From: Acheta domesticus | Taxonomy: Eukaryota > Arthropoda > Insecta > Orthoptera > Gryllidae | DNA: 64,000 nucleotides | Assembly: GCA_031308135.1 (NCBI GenBank) | Contig: JAHLJT010009355.1 | Location: 3,843,217-3,907,216 of the forward strand | Direction: 5' to 3' | Part shown: one piece after another, positions 22,895 through 33,960 of the stretch | Layout of the letters: each line of letters opens with the position of its first letter | Numbering within the stretch: the first letter of the stretch is position 1 | Notes under the pieces: model-generated | What the model saw: the letters and a program-made list of their open reading frames with translations, nothing else | Told to the model about the DNA's origin: nothing | Databases searched by the model: none | Program-made: the position numbers and the translations under genes

Positions 22895-23610
22895 CCTCCC
22901 ATTCTCGCAAGTGGTAAACAGAAGTGTTCATCCATTGCGTAGTTCATGGCAATTGGTCCAATAAATGAAATTTAAGTGAGTTACGTTTGAAATTTTATTT
23001 CTCAATCCTCAGGGCTGAATACATTTACAACACGGTTAGATTGAACATTTTTAAAAACTAAATTAAAATGTTTAATTCTGGAATTCTATTTATATACAAA
23101 AACCAAAGAATTTGCGATTAGTAATGTGTGCTTCCAGCATACTTGCATATAAATAGTTTATACATCGTGTAATTAGTATTTATACATCTAAACCGTGTAG
23201 TAAATGTAGTAAGCCCTGAGGATGAAGAAAAAAAACTCCGAAACATCAGCTGACATAAATGTCATTTATTGGACCAAATCCCATGAACTACGGAATGGAT
23301 TCCACTACAGATGGTCATGAAATGCAGCAGAAGTGTTCACGGGATCTCGTCACACCTCCACAGGCGCAGCAACGATGAATCTAGACGCTGCGTGCGGGGC
23401 GTAGCGCTTGAACGCGTGTCCTCTTTCCGCCAATCCGCGTTGTAGGCGCAGGGCCGTAGTGGTGCTAAGGGAGCCTTTGCAATACGCGCGCGAACCAACA
23501 TAAAGGCCCTGTCTGTTGAACGACGAGGAAAGACTCACGAGTTCATTGCTCACAACTAAACGCATACGTCGAACCGGCAAACAAACGTTCCCAAATTTAT
23601 TATTTATTTG
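22895..23610. other. No gene seen
   Basis: AT-rich stretch with phrases TTGGTCCAATAAATGAAATT (22952) and an inverted partner GTCATTTATTGGACCAAAT (23261) about 300 bp apart. This may be the ends of another foldback element. A GC-richer ORF at 23350-23580 has no resemblance. Confidence 0.4.
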
Positions 23611-23611
23611 T

Positions 23612-23750
23612 TGTTTAAGGTCGCATCAACTATTAGGGCATTAGCGACCACTATTGGATTTAATGTTATGGTTGAAACGATATGGTGATGATAGGGGGTG
23701 AAAGGATGCCCCAGGCGCGACTCGTACCCGCGTCCCCACGTTCCGAAATT
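23612..23750 (-). mobile_element. SINE family S2, partial copy
   Basis: GGTCGCATCAACTATTAGGG, GCGACCACTATTGGATTTAA, GGTGATGATAGGGGGTGAAA and CCCAGGCGCGACTCGTACCC. The box B-like segment is on the minus strand. Confidence 0.75.
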
Positions 23751-24040
23751 TTCCTATAATGAAACGAATCCCTATAATTTACGAATGTGTCCGGCCTGCC
23801 TCTTCCCAACGCAGAGCTCCTTCCCACTCCACGTTGAGGACAAGAGTGCGGTACACGAGATTTCATCATCCCCTTTACATTCATTACACATCGCAATGAT
23901 GAATCTAAATATGCGCTTCCCGTTTGGTAACAGTTGGGCGCCCGGAGTAACGGGAGTCTGCAGGCGAAATACACGCTGCGGAGGAGGAAGCGCTCTCGCA
24001 ATTAAAGTGTGATGAAACAAACGCGCACGAAAAGAGGAAA

Positions 24041-25062
24041 CTAGTGGCGCTACAACAGCACGTATTTTCTCGCACTACTTGTAATACTACATGAACTAGA
24101 AAAAAGTTCTCAACAAGCGATTTTCTCCGCGCCGAGATTCAAACTCTGGCTCTTAAGAGTTAACATGCCGGGAACGTTACCCCTACAACTCCAGCCGAAA
24201 GGCTAAACTCAACCTTCCTGACACTTAAAAGAAATAAATCATTTGCAATTTTCAAAAATTCAGAGATTTTCATTCACATTGTTTCAAATTATAGCTTCAA
24301 AGAACAGAGAAAAAGGGGATTTTTTCATTAGGGAAAAAAATCTTCAATATTGTAGTTTTGTGATGTTCATTTTTTCTTTGCAATTTTCGAAAATACACAA
24401 AATTCACCGAAAATGGGACCTGTATCATTTTTAGGCGTCATTTGCTCTATCCGAAGGGGAAAATGAAGCAGTTTTTCTGAAAACATAAATTGGAAACATT
24501 TCAAGCAGAAATTATGCGAAAACTACTTTTTAATGTGCATGGCCTTCTTTAAAGACCTTATTTTTTAGAACAAACGTATTTAAGAAGTTTTAAGTGTCCT
24601 TTGTCCTTATTTAAGAATTTCTAAGTGTCCTTTCGCCACCTGATGACGAAGTTTAATAAAAAATTAGAAGACATTTTTGAGAAAATTTTGAAAATGTTTG
24701 AGGCTCCGTGTAAAGTTCCTCCAAAAATAATACAAAATATGTATTTGAAACTCGCAGGAATTCGAGTACGTCCAGATCGATTGGAGAATTTCAATTTTGG
24801 AGAAAATTACCCGAAAGGTTTGCACGCTAGCGTTGACCATAGAGACAACCATGCTGACAGTCGATTTACCGTCAATCGATTTTTCGGTATTACGGAACCC
24901 GAATACGTGTGGATTCTGACTAATAAACGTTTTTAGAGAAACTTGCTACAAATATGAACAAGATCTACCAACTTTTTCTATTCCAGGGTCTCAGAATATG
25001 AGAATTTTGTCGAAAATTTCTTTCGCAGCACCGAAGTCCTTTCTCTTTAGAACGAACGTAGT
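24041..25062 (-). mobile_element. Helitron-like family H, near full-length copy (minus)
   Basis: The 3' terminus is at the left: on the minus strand it reads GTGCTGTTGTAGCGC (hairpin) then CACTAG at the end, followed by host T. The same tail, with GCGAGAAAATACGTGCTG before it, ends the copies at 29976 and 56795. The body shares ACTTTACACGGAGCC, TCGATTGACGG, CGGTATTACGGAACCC and the GTTGGTAGATCTTGTTC segment. Hairpin + CTRR + T is the Helitron signature; no Rep/helicase is encoded, so it is non-autonomous. Confidence 0.65.
24125..24200 (-). repeat. tRNA-like sequence inside the H copy
   Basis: On the minus strand GGAGTTGTAGGGGTAACG is box A-like and GAGTTTGAATCTC box B-like, at tRNA spacing. 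It has no counterpart in the other H copies, so it may be a nested, decayed SINE head. Confidence 0.4.
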
Positions 25063-25860
25063 AAGGTGAGATGGTAAAAAGAGCGAATGGTTTCTACACA
25101 CTTCATTAATGAGACTTTTTAAGTCTTTCCTTACTCCGCCAGCACAAATTCGCTGGCACATGCTCTACGTTCTGTTTCTTCTGTGCAATCTCACATTCTG
25201 CTCGACCTCCTTCCGACCCGTCTCACCCCTCTTCCTCTCTATATATCACACACGCAAGCCGATATTGCGGAGATTATTTTCTTACAAATATTTTAGTCTA
25301 AAGCGAAAGAGGAGTTTAAGGAGATAGAAGCACAACATAAGCTTACTCGGCGAAACGTGTCTTGGGTAGTTGGCAGGGCAGTCCAGATCTGCGCCTCGCT
25401 CAGGAAAAGCAAGTGCGAGCAGGTCCCATCTTCTCGAAACACGAACAGAGCTTTGCCCCCAACGACGAGGTTCGGCCAAGAAGTGCCTACACTGCCTTGC
25501 CAATGGTTGTTTTTTTAAATTTATTTATTTTAGATCCATGCAACTGCATGGTCTTAAGGGATCAAAAACTGTTTTACAATTTTACATGACGTGACAATAG
25601 TTGAGGACCGCCCCTCCAATCTGCATCCGCCGTCAAGGCGATTTCCGCGCGTCTGGCCCCGGACCTCGAGTGGCTCGTAACCGCGTTTTCAAATTTGCAA
25701 ATTCCTTCCCAAGTCGAATTTTCTCTCGGAAACTGACAGCACACGCGACAGCGCACATTCAGAGGGGACAGCGCCCGCGCTCCGTGCGTCAACGCACGCA
25801 GTTGGCGCAAGTCGTGCTCTGGGGAGCTGCACCGAAGACGCACGACGTTTGATTCGTTGC
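25063..25860. other. No gene seen
   Basis: Short overlapping ORFs only (72-107 codons), no family resemblance. Confidence 0.4.
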
Positions 25861-26060
25861 AGTGGTGGAGGAGCTCATGTGGATGGGTGAAAACCAAAAC
25901 GGTAGAAGTGACATTTTATAAATCGTGAGAAAACGTTTATTTAAATCACTATCACTGTAAAGCTCGGTGGTGTGGTGCTTGGGGTCGTCATTAAAACCAC
26001 GAAATTACATCGCTTATACCGTTCTGGTTTTCACCCATTCACGTGAGCTCCTCCACCACT
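25861..26060. mobile_element. 200-bp foldback element with 45-bp inverted arms
   Basis: AGTGGTGGAGGAGCTCATGT at the left and ACGTGAGCTCCTCCACCACT at the right are inverted. Pairing continues through GGGTGAAAACCAAAACGGTA and TACCGTTCTGGTTTTCACCC. It is non-coding. No clear target duplication; the superfamily is undetermined. Confidence 0.85.
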
Positions 26061-26124
26061 AATGAAGGAAACACTTGATTCCGTGCTGTTTGCGCAACGC
26101 AGCTCGCACTGACAGCGTCATAGG

Positions 26125-26785
26125 AGAGGTGCTTGAGTGACGCTTCGGCGCAGAGGGCGCAGCCTCCACCGCCGCGCTGCGCTGCGCTGCAACCCCCGAT
26201 GACTCACTCGCACCCCCTCCCCTCCCCGCCCCACACACCAACACCGCCGGCACTCTGGCGCGCGGCGCCTCCGAAACGCCGGGCGCAAAAACCGGCGGCA
26301 GCAGGCCGCTCTACCACCGCACCGAGCACAGCACAAACCCCGTTCCACACGCAACAACGGCATCGCCGTCCAGCGGGGGACGATCACCGCCACTCCCGAC
26401 GCAAGAACGCGCACTCCACTGACGGGGCTAATGCAGCTGCGGGAGCACTTGCCTGTGGGGCGGCGAGCGGCGGCGAGCGGCGTCGTTGGTCGGGCGACCG
26501 GCGCGCGAGAGGCGCTGCGGGGACGCTGTGCAGCGGTGGCGGGCGCCAAGCCGCGACTGCCGCAGCCGGGGCTGCCCCCGCCTCCGCCTCCGCCGCCGCC
26601 GCCGCCGCCCCGCCGCGGCGTTGCCACCGCAGCGCCACCGTTGCCGCCGCCGCCGCCGCCACGGACCAGCACGTGCTTCTGTTTACATCCGGCAGCCCCC
26701 CCCTCCCTCCTCGCCCGCCCGGCGTCCGCGGGGGTGGTCGCTGCCCCGCATCCACTGCATTCGCTTTTCGCTCGCACCTGCTCCT
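26125..26785. other. Large CpG island with CCG repeats
   Basis: About 660 bp of very high GC with (CCG)n at 26585-26610 and 26640-26665. Overlapping ORFs of 123-251 codons on both strands are rich in Ala, Pro, Arg and Gly, as expected from composition. It may be a promoter island of a gene outside the recognisable part, but no exon or donor was identified. Confidence 0.45.
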
Positions 26786-27022
26786 CCACTGCGATTCTTC
26801 TCACTTTGCCCCTCAAGGCCCGTCTTCGCGATGGAATACGTCACACTATTTCGCGTCTTTCTCAGTTGTGCAGCTAGATATCGCATGATCGCGACCGAAT
26901 CAAGCACTGCTAGCGATCATGCCACTCCTAGCGGCAGGACCGAGAAAGACGCAAAACGCCGTGCGATATTCCATTGTACCCGTAGGGGCTTGAAAGGCAG
27001 TGAGAAAAATCGTACTATAGCG
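26786..27022. mobile_element. Palindromic MITE family M1, copy 4
   Basis: TGCGATTCTTCTCACTTTGC at the left and GAGAAAAATCGTACTATAGC at the right are inverted ends. The core has CGATGGAATACGTCACACT, TTTCGCGTCTTTCTCAG, GATCGCGACCGAATCAAGCA and ATTCCATTGTACCCG. Confidence 0.82.
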
Positions 27023-27108
27023 CACGACGCGGCGCTAAAATCAAATTCTCTCTCAACGGAACACCTTTTTATCACGCAAAATTCACAATTCCATCTAATT
27101 TCATAATA

Positions 27109-27591
27109 TTAACCCTTTGCACTCGTAGGGCAGGTTTGACATGCCACCCATGAAACCACTCTGCGGTCGGAGGTGTCTGAGCACTGCGAGGCCCTACAAC
27201 TCGCAAGGCATGTCTAGGATGACAATGGAAAGAGGCGGCACGGCTCGAAGCCGATACTCGCCATTCCCCAGTCCCAGCTCGTTTGGATATTATTGCGTCA
27301 ACATTGTTTAAGAATAGAATAGTAGCCCGGATCGATTCAACAATGAAAACTTTATTTTACATACCAATGGATACATGGTATACATGGATACATTTTACAT
27401 ACCATGGAAAATACGAAAGCACATGCACTACAAGTTAATTAGGGATTCTGTTGTGGCATCTGAGGCGTGCCCTACGAGTTTTAGGAAGTGTCGCATTACA
27501 TACATACAGAAACGAGCTATTATCATCGTGGCATCTCTGACATGCTGTAGGAGGTGTATTATGCTCGTGGCTTTCGAGTGCAAAGATTGAA
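27109..27591. mobile_element. piggyBac-type non-autonomous element, copy 2 (decayed right border)
   Basis: The left border TTAACCCTTTGCACTCG pairs with CGAGTGCAAAGATTGAA at the right. The right TTAA has mutated to TTGA. ATGCC/GACATGC motifs near both ends suggest more inverted sequence. CCCTTTGC is a common piggyBac terminus. No transposase in 483 bp. Confidence 0.7.
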
Positions 27592-27879
27592 CACAGTTGA
27601 ATATTACTGAGGACCTGGATATTTAGTACACTGCATTAGCTCAGAAAACGAATGGTATAGCTATGTGCGTATGTACTTGGCGCGACAGCTCGTGAACGGT
27701 CTCAGGCCTACCGGCGACGTCTTTGCCTCGCGGCCAAATGGTACAGCTACTTCAGTCAATTTTGCGACATGGGCCTAGCCACAAAAACGCAATTTTTCGC
27801 ACAAACATGTTTCCTCGGGATTAAAGCTTTTTTACGCACTAAGTAAATCTGAAATAAAAAAGGGTTCAAAACCAACATT

Positions 27880-28090
27880 CGTTTTCACTTTCTCGCCTTA
27901 GGGATACTTCGTAAGAAGAGAAAATTGTTATCGTGCGCAGGAAAACGGCGAATATTCGCCAGAAAAACTCTCATAGCTGGGGTCTGGTGACGAAAAAGTG
28001 GATAAATTCTATTGCTAAATTTAGAAAAAAAATCCTCTAACTCGTAGTGTAGCCAAAATCCATGTTTTGTAGCTTGTTTTAAGGACATGT
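27880..28090 (+). mobile_element. Helitron-like family H, fragment
   Basis: AATCGTGCGC-type, GAGAAAAACTCTCATAG, GACGAAAAAGTGGATAAATT and GTAGCCAAAATCCATGTTTT phrases match 29145-29290 and 33315-33430 in the same orientation. Confidence 0.55.
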
Positions 28091-28099
28091 GTGAGAGTA

Positions 28100-28295
28100 C
28101 ACCCCAAAACTTTAGCTTTCGTCGTGTTGAAATGTCGGGAGGGCGATGCAGTCGCGGGAGGGGGGGAGGCGCTGCGTTCTATCGACCCGCGAGGCTCCCG
28201 CGCCACCGCGCTCGGCCACGGGAGGGAAACGGCATTCGCTGCCCAACAATGCACGAATCGTTATACAGACGACTCCGCTTAGAATGAACCTCAAC
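28100..28295. other. GC-rich patch, no gene
   Basis: About 150 bp, GC-rich, with overlapping ORFs in several frames; composition artefacts. Confidence 0.35.
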
Positions 28296-28715
28296 CCCGG
28301 CCATGCTGAACGTAGAAATGAATTCCCTTCTGGGGAAGAATAAATGCCCCAGTGCCACCAATTCAACACCAAGCAGCTCGAAGAAACTACCGGCCAAAGG
28401 TCACAATCGAAGAGTCTCTCCTGAGGGGAGCGGGACCTGATGCCACTCGGTTTCTCCGCGGAAACAAACAGTGGACAACGCAGAATCAAGTACGGAGAGA
28501 GCACCAACTCTCGAGAAGGAGCTAGAGAAAATACTAATGTAAAAGGTACGAAGCAATTGATTTTTTTAGTTCATGCTGTTAAATTAATTTGCTGCATCTC
28601 TGTATTAATATCAGTCGTAGTGGAGAAATTCTATTTCATTCTGACATCAGATATAGTGAACCACAAATGTTTGTCTCCAGAAGTTCACTATAGCCGGAGT
28701 CGAGTGTACTGCTTT
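28296..28715. mobile_element. pogo/Tigger-type non-autonomous element, copy 2
   Basis: Right end AGTTCACTATAGCCGGAGTC is the inverse of GACTCCGGCTATAGTGAACT; the left end, near CCGGCCATGCTGAACGTAG, is decayed. Collinear with 17120-17505 through GGAGCTAGAGAAAATACTAA and TGGAGAAATTCTATTTCATT. A related end CAGTCGACGCCGGGTATAGT lies at 61429. Confidence 0.65.
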
Positions 28716-29004
28716 CATTCTAATACTGGAAATTTCAAGCTCTTTTCATTACAGAATTTAACATGTTTTTTGTGTGCAACAATATGCGCTACGTTGTTTC
28801 TCATAACCCATTCTCCAACTCCCACTTCCAAGTGTTTTTGTGCGTGGCTGGAGGCGGCGTTCCCAAGGCGACGCGGCAGAGGCAAAGAGAGGGAAAAGAA
28901 AGCGAAACGGGACGCGGGGCTCCGGCTGCCGACCAGGCGCGCCACTTGGGGACACCGGCAGAGGACTTTGGGCTGCACATCATGCCCAAAAATTGTATTT
29001 TGGC
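28716..29004. other. No gene seen
   Basis: GC-rich centre (28845-28980) with overlapping ORFs on both strands and no recognisable product. Confidence 0.35.
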
Positions 29005-29976
29005 TTTCTCCTACACGTACGGGTATACGGGAGAAAGTCACGTCAGGCAGCGGCAAATCGATTGCGCGATTTCAACAAAAATGCACGATTTTGGCGTCTC
29101 CTGACACCGAAAACTTCGTTTCTTCCCTTTCTCGGACTTACTATTTCGTAATCGTGCGCTGGAAAGCGGAGAATTTTCACGAGAAAAACTCTCATTGCCG
29201 GGCCTTGGATACGTAAAAGTAGATAAATCCAGTTGGTAAATGTAGGGGGGAAATTAATCTAATATGCGGTTTAGCCAGAATGTACGTATTTTGGGTCCTT
29301 GATAGCGCAAAATAGATTGACAGTAAAACGTCTGCCTCTCCGTTCGTCTGTGGTCAATGCTACCGTCAGCCAATTGTCTCGTAAATTGATATTCCCCGAT
29401 CGACCTGAACGAACTCAAATGATTTGGGAGTTTCAAAAGGATATTTTGATTTTTGAGGGTACTTCGCGTGAAGCCTTACAAACATTTTCAAAATATTCTC
29501 AAAAATTGCCCCAATTTTTTTTTATTAAACTTTGTCCTCGGTTGGTGCAAACGACTCTTGATAGAATAGTGCACGTCTCATGTTCGTCGAAATCCCAGAT
29601 TTTTGAAAATTGCACAAGTGTAATTTTTTATGGGTATCTTCCTACAACTATGAAATAAAAATTGCTAGCCTGCAGGGAATACGATTGAAATGCAACAATG
29701 GCATTCCACCCCGCGACTCGGCAGCTGAATTTCTGTGAATTACGTCTCATTGTTGGGACATGATTTAGCTGTATGAAAAGCAGTTATAATTGTCAAATTT
29801 GTGTTGATAATTGCTTGAAAATTTTTAGCTTGCGCGTCAAATATTCTACGATTTGTAACGAGTTTTACAAAAAATCATGATTGAGATGTGTTAATTCGGA
29901 GAGAAATTGTGGTATAAATAGTGTTCCATAACCATTTTTAAAGGCGAGAAAATACGTGCTGTTTTAACACCACTAG
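29005..29976 (+). mobile_element. Helitron-like family H, best full-length copy
   Basis: About 970 bp. The 5' region has TCTCCTACACGTACGGGTAT followed by ACGGG (decayed palindrome). The 3' end is GTGCTGTTTTAACAC (hairpin with one mismatch) then CACTAG, followed by T. Sequence homologous to 31617 onward starts exactly at the base after CTAG, which supports this as the true border. The TC...hairpin-CTRR-T layout is that of Helitrons. The 119-codon ORF inside is not a Rep/helicase. Confidence 0.65.
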
Positions 29977-30215
29977 TTAATAACACTTGAATTTTCGGAA
30001 AGAATAAATCTTCATATTTGCTTGAAACATGCTAGATATCTTAATATGTGGATTTCTGAGGATTACATAATCGATTTTGCAATATAACTTTAAAAAGCTG
30101 TTCAGTAAAAGTATTTAGGGCCATAATACTAGACTTGCGAATTTTCTTCAAAACATTTTTTTTTTTTTTTGCTCAATACACTTTCAATGGATAGATAACA
30201 TTTAATTATCTAGTG
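29977..30215 (+). repeat. Direct repeat DR, copy 1
   Basis: Matches 31617-31890 at roughly 80% by eye: GAATAAATCTTCATATTTGC, TTGAAACAT, CGATTTTGCAATA, CAGTAA and GTATTTAGG. The two copies flank the decayed LINE at 30230-31210. Confidence 0.75.
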
Positions 30216-30229
30216 GACTGGACTGAACA

Positions 30230-31210
30230 AGAAATTCGCATCATAGATCAAAAAACAGAAAACGGCTTACAATGCATTATGTCGCCCACCCTCCAGTTGA
30301 TGTACATGGGAAAGTATGTAGTCCGCCATCAAGATGACCAGTAATGACGCAGGTCATGAAATCTGACCGAAGAATGGGAAACAGGCATTGTAAGTGTAGC
30401 AAAAAGCAGTGCGAACAAGATCATGCAAGACACGCAAAATGTCAGAGACACTTAACTTCTGATACTACTTAACATGAAATGTAAGACAAAAAAATGTTAA
30501 AGAAATCGTGGAGAGACAAATCACTCAACGGACAATATTTAAAACGAATGTACAGGGTACAGATTAATAAGAATCAATCATATGTGGCTTAAAAGGGGAA
30601 GAATGAAGCCAGAATCAGCACTTGCAATAGCTGCCCAAGATCAGGCCTTTGAGAACAAGACATTATGATAAATAATATCTTAATTGCTCATTATCAAAAT
30701 TTCCCAAGATGATAAATGCAGTATTTGCTAAGAACACATAGAAACCATTGATCATACTGTCTTAGCTCGACCAATTCTAGCAAAGACCGAATACTTGAAA
30801 AGACACAAGGTGTGTAGTTACTTCCACTGGCAGATCTGTACCGCCCTCAAAGTTCCAAACACATGCCCCAAGTGATACCAACACTCACCAAAACCGGTTT
30901 GTTGAACTGTACAATATTGAATGACCAACAAATTCAAACTGATCGCACGATAGGCAAACAAACCGGATATAGTTATCCGGGATTTGGAGAGAAAATTGTG
31001 TCTACTTGTAGACGTTGCTGTACCTTGCGATTAAAACGTTGTAACCAAGGAGGCAGAGAAACGATTTGGAAATCGAAATCAGCCGAATGTGGGGCGTAAG
31101 AGCACAGGTCGTACCGATAGTCATCGGAGCTGTGGCAGGGTGACCAGCGATCTGAGTTTTTGGAACTCAAGGCTTCAACCCGTTTTCCAGGTTCTGTTTC
31201 GCACATGCCT
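30230..31210 (+). pseudogene. Decayed non-LTR retrotransposon (LINE), C-terminal end of reverse-transcriptase ORF
   Basis: Shifted frames give phrases of the C-terminal region of an arthropod LINE ORF2: WLKRGRMKPESALAIAAQDQ (30590), KCSIC and IDHTVLA with PILAKTEYLKRH (30717-30810), NKPDIVIRDLERKLCLLVDV (30957), and DLEIEISRMWGVRAQVVPIV (31066). The Cys-His pattern KCxxC...H is the usual post-RT zinc motif. Many stops and frame changes make it dead. The clade was not assigned. Confidence 0.85.
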
Positions 31211-31616
31211 GCTTATTCCTTAACCATACTATGTCACTCACGCACTTCTTTCGCAACCGAGTATTAAAATGTAGAAGTTTGCACAAAAACGAGCTTTAAA
31301 GAAACCTCCGATTTTTTTTCTAGGAAGCATGAGTTAATAGCATAATTAATATTAGAGATTAGCATAATATTTAGAGTCCTAAAATGCTTAAGAAAGTATT
31401 TTTTTACCGGAAAGTCGTTCTCGGAGCTAATGCCAACGCAGGGTTTGAAGTAGCCCTTGTAAGAAAGGTTTTGGAAAATGACGGTCCTACCGTGAATAAG
31501 TTTTCAACACGCAAGGAGGAATATTTTTTCAAAATGGATATTATGCTGTCGATACTAGGCCCCACAAATTCAGAGGATAATTGTAGATTATCTTTCATAC
31601 CTCACTGTACATTTTT

Positions 31617-31890
31617 TTAAATAATACTTTTGAACTTTCGGAATGAATAAATCTTCATATTTGCTTGAAACATCCCAGATATCTGAACTGTTGAAATTTT
31701 GAAGATTACAGAATCGATTTTGCAATACAACAATTTTAAAAATGTGTTCAGTAATGGTATTTAGGATCGTAATCACCGATTTAAATTATGTTACAAGATT
31801 CCAAAATGTTTTTTCGAAACAGAGATTTTGTTTTTTATGCTTAATACAGATTTAATGGATAAATAATATTTAATCATCAGATTTTATCTG
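31617..31890 (+). repeat. Direct repeat DR, copy 2
   Basis: Second copy of the repeat at 29977-30215, same orientation, about 1.6 kb apart. The ends do not show TG...CA, so I do not call these LTRs. Confidence 0.7.
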
Positions 31891-33289
31891 TTTTAATTAC
31901 GTTTGATTATTAAAACATTGAAATTTTTTCGAACTTGGCGACTAGTCTTGTGTAATATTAAAATTGGACTGTATGCAACGATTTAACGAATCCACAGATA
32001 CAGGTTCTAGATGTGATCTCTAATGAATACAATCAGTATGAAAACAATAACCATTTAGGCAGTTTCTCCATTTGTTAATTGTGAGCATTAACTTAGTAAC
32101 ATGTGACAATAAACGAGAAAAAAGTCTTAATTAATTTTTCAGGTGCTCACAAAACGCCCGTTTAAAGTTTTACTTACGTTTCACCAAGGTCTTTTCGCTT
32201 TATTATCAAACTATTCCGTAAATTTTGACCGACCGGTACACCCTGCCATCGACGACTTCGACTCAAACTCTTGTTATAAGGTGAGAATGCATCAAACGCG
32301 AAAACTGCGAACGCATGCGTTTCGTCAACTTTGTTACTTTATTCTTTTGCTGTTCAAGTGGCGCATGTGAGATATACGCGCCTTTTCCTTGAGCCCTGGA
32401 ATACTTACCCTCATTTCTTTATTAACATTAGTTATAAGTGAATAGTGAATTAACTTTATGAATAAGTGATAGCAACTAACATTGTTAACAAAATCTGATG
32501 ACCAGAAATGTTCGCTCCCGTACAACAGAAACTATTTTTAATCGAAAAACGAGCTAACAGATTTGATATTAGAGTCCTGTAATCAAAATAGCCCACAACT
32601 CCACTCCCTCGCATCTAGCGACATTAGGGCTCAAGGAAACGCGCGCGGATGTTAATAAAGGCTTCGAATATCGTGTACAATTACATGTTTCTTTTTACAG
32701 CGCGTTAAATTAACATTCAGGTGGATAATTAAGAAAAGTATATTAATGATGCTAATAAAGAAAGGATACTACATAATGGCGCGCGAGTAGGCCTACTCGA
32801 GCTTCGAATGTCCGCGCGAGTGACGACATGTCAACAAGCGAGATACTTAACTTTTGGTTAAAAAACGAGTCGAGAACATGCGATTTCTAAAAACAAAAAA
32901 TCATTTTTATGATTTCTGTACGATGCCCAGATCGTAACCAGATGCAGAATGTGGAAGGCGATTTGCCTGAAGATTTTAGAAGAAACAGAACCGCTTCTGG
33001 AATATCCCTAAAATAGCAATCGGCATCTAACGCCCACGCTCCAGGACATTTCCATCCTGGGGTCCGCGAGTGCAAGGGTCGCGCCTCCGGTGCCCTCCCG
33101 AGGAGGGGCCGACGGCGAGAGGCCTCACTCACAATTCAAACCTAACGTTACGTAATGTAAACTTAGCCGTACAATTTACACGTAAAAACAAGCATTCACA
33201 ATGACGGACGTAAGTTTCGCCGGAACCAATTAGAATTCAAGGTACTGAAACTTGATCGATTCGTTTCTAGCATGGTGAAAAGATCTTTC
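31891..33289. other. No gene seen
   Basis: AT-rich. 33140-33210 has an ACGTTACGTAATGTAAAC segment and ATTCACAATG, echoing 20105-20200. Confidence 0.4.
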
Positions 33290-33960
33290 CACCATGGTTT
33301 CTAGCCGTTTCTTCGATATTCTCAAAAACTCTTATTGCCGGGCCCTGGCAACGAAAAAGTGGACAATTTTTGTCCCTGTACGTTGTAAATTACTTCCTCT
33401 AACACATGGTACAGCCAGAATCCATGCTTTGTGGGTCCTTGATACCGAAATATCGATTGACGGTCTGTTGTCAACTCAACACAAGCGCCTAAACCGTTCA
33501 GTCGATTACCTCCAAAATCGATATTCCCTCGTTGATCTGAACGAACTCGAGACTCGGGGAGTTTCAAATGGATATTTTCATTTTTGAGGGTACTTTACAT
33601 GAAGCCTCAAAGCATTGTCAAAATACTCTCAAAAAAAGCTCCAAATTTTTTATTAAACTTTTCCTCGCATGGCGTAAAATACGCTCAAGAGAATGATGCA
33701 GGTCTCATGTTCGTTAAAATCAGAGATTTTTCGAAAAGTGCAAAAGTGCCATTTCTTGAGGGTTATCTTCCTAAAACTACAATATTGAAAATAGCGGAAG
33801 ATATAATTTTATTTATTTTCCTTAATGAAATCTGTTCCTTAATCATAGATCTTGAAACAGTCATATTCAATTTTTTGAAAAAGGGTAGTTTTCCTCTAAA
33901 TATGTGCAAAATACAGGCAATTTCATTTTTGTTTTAAACAACTTGTTCTAAAAAAATTTC
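33290..33960 (+). mobile_element. Helitron-like family H, partial copy (plus)
   Basis: ATTGCCGGGCCCTGG, GTACAGCCAGAATCCATGCT, GGGTCCTTGATACCGAAA, ATCGATTGACGGT, GATCTGAACGAACTCGAG and GAGGGTACTTTACATGAAGC match 29190-29480. The hairpin-CTAG end is not found; 33960-34560 may be a diverged continuation. Confidence 0.6.

Noticed and set aside
26118..26888. ORFs of 123-251 codons on both strands
   Set aside because: Very high GC depletes stop codons; the translations are low-complexity and resemble no family.
29977..31890. Direct repeats as LTRs of a retrotransposon
   Set aside because: No TG...CA ends, no primer-binding site or polypurine tract, and the interior is LINE sequence.
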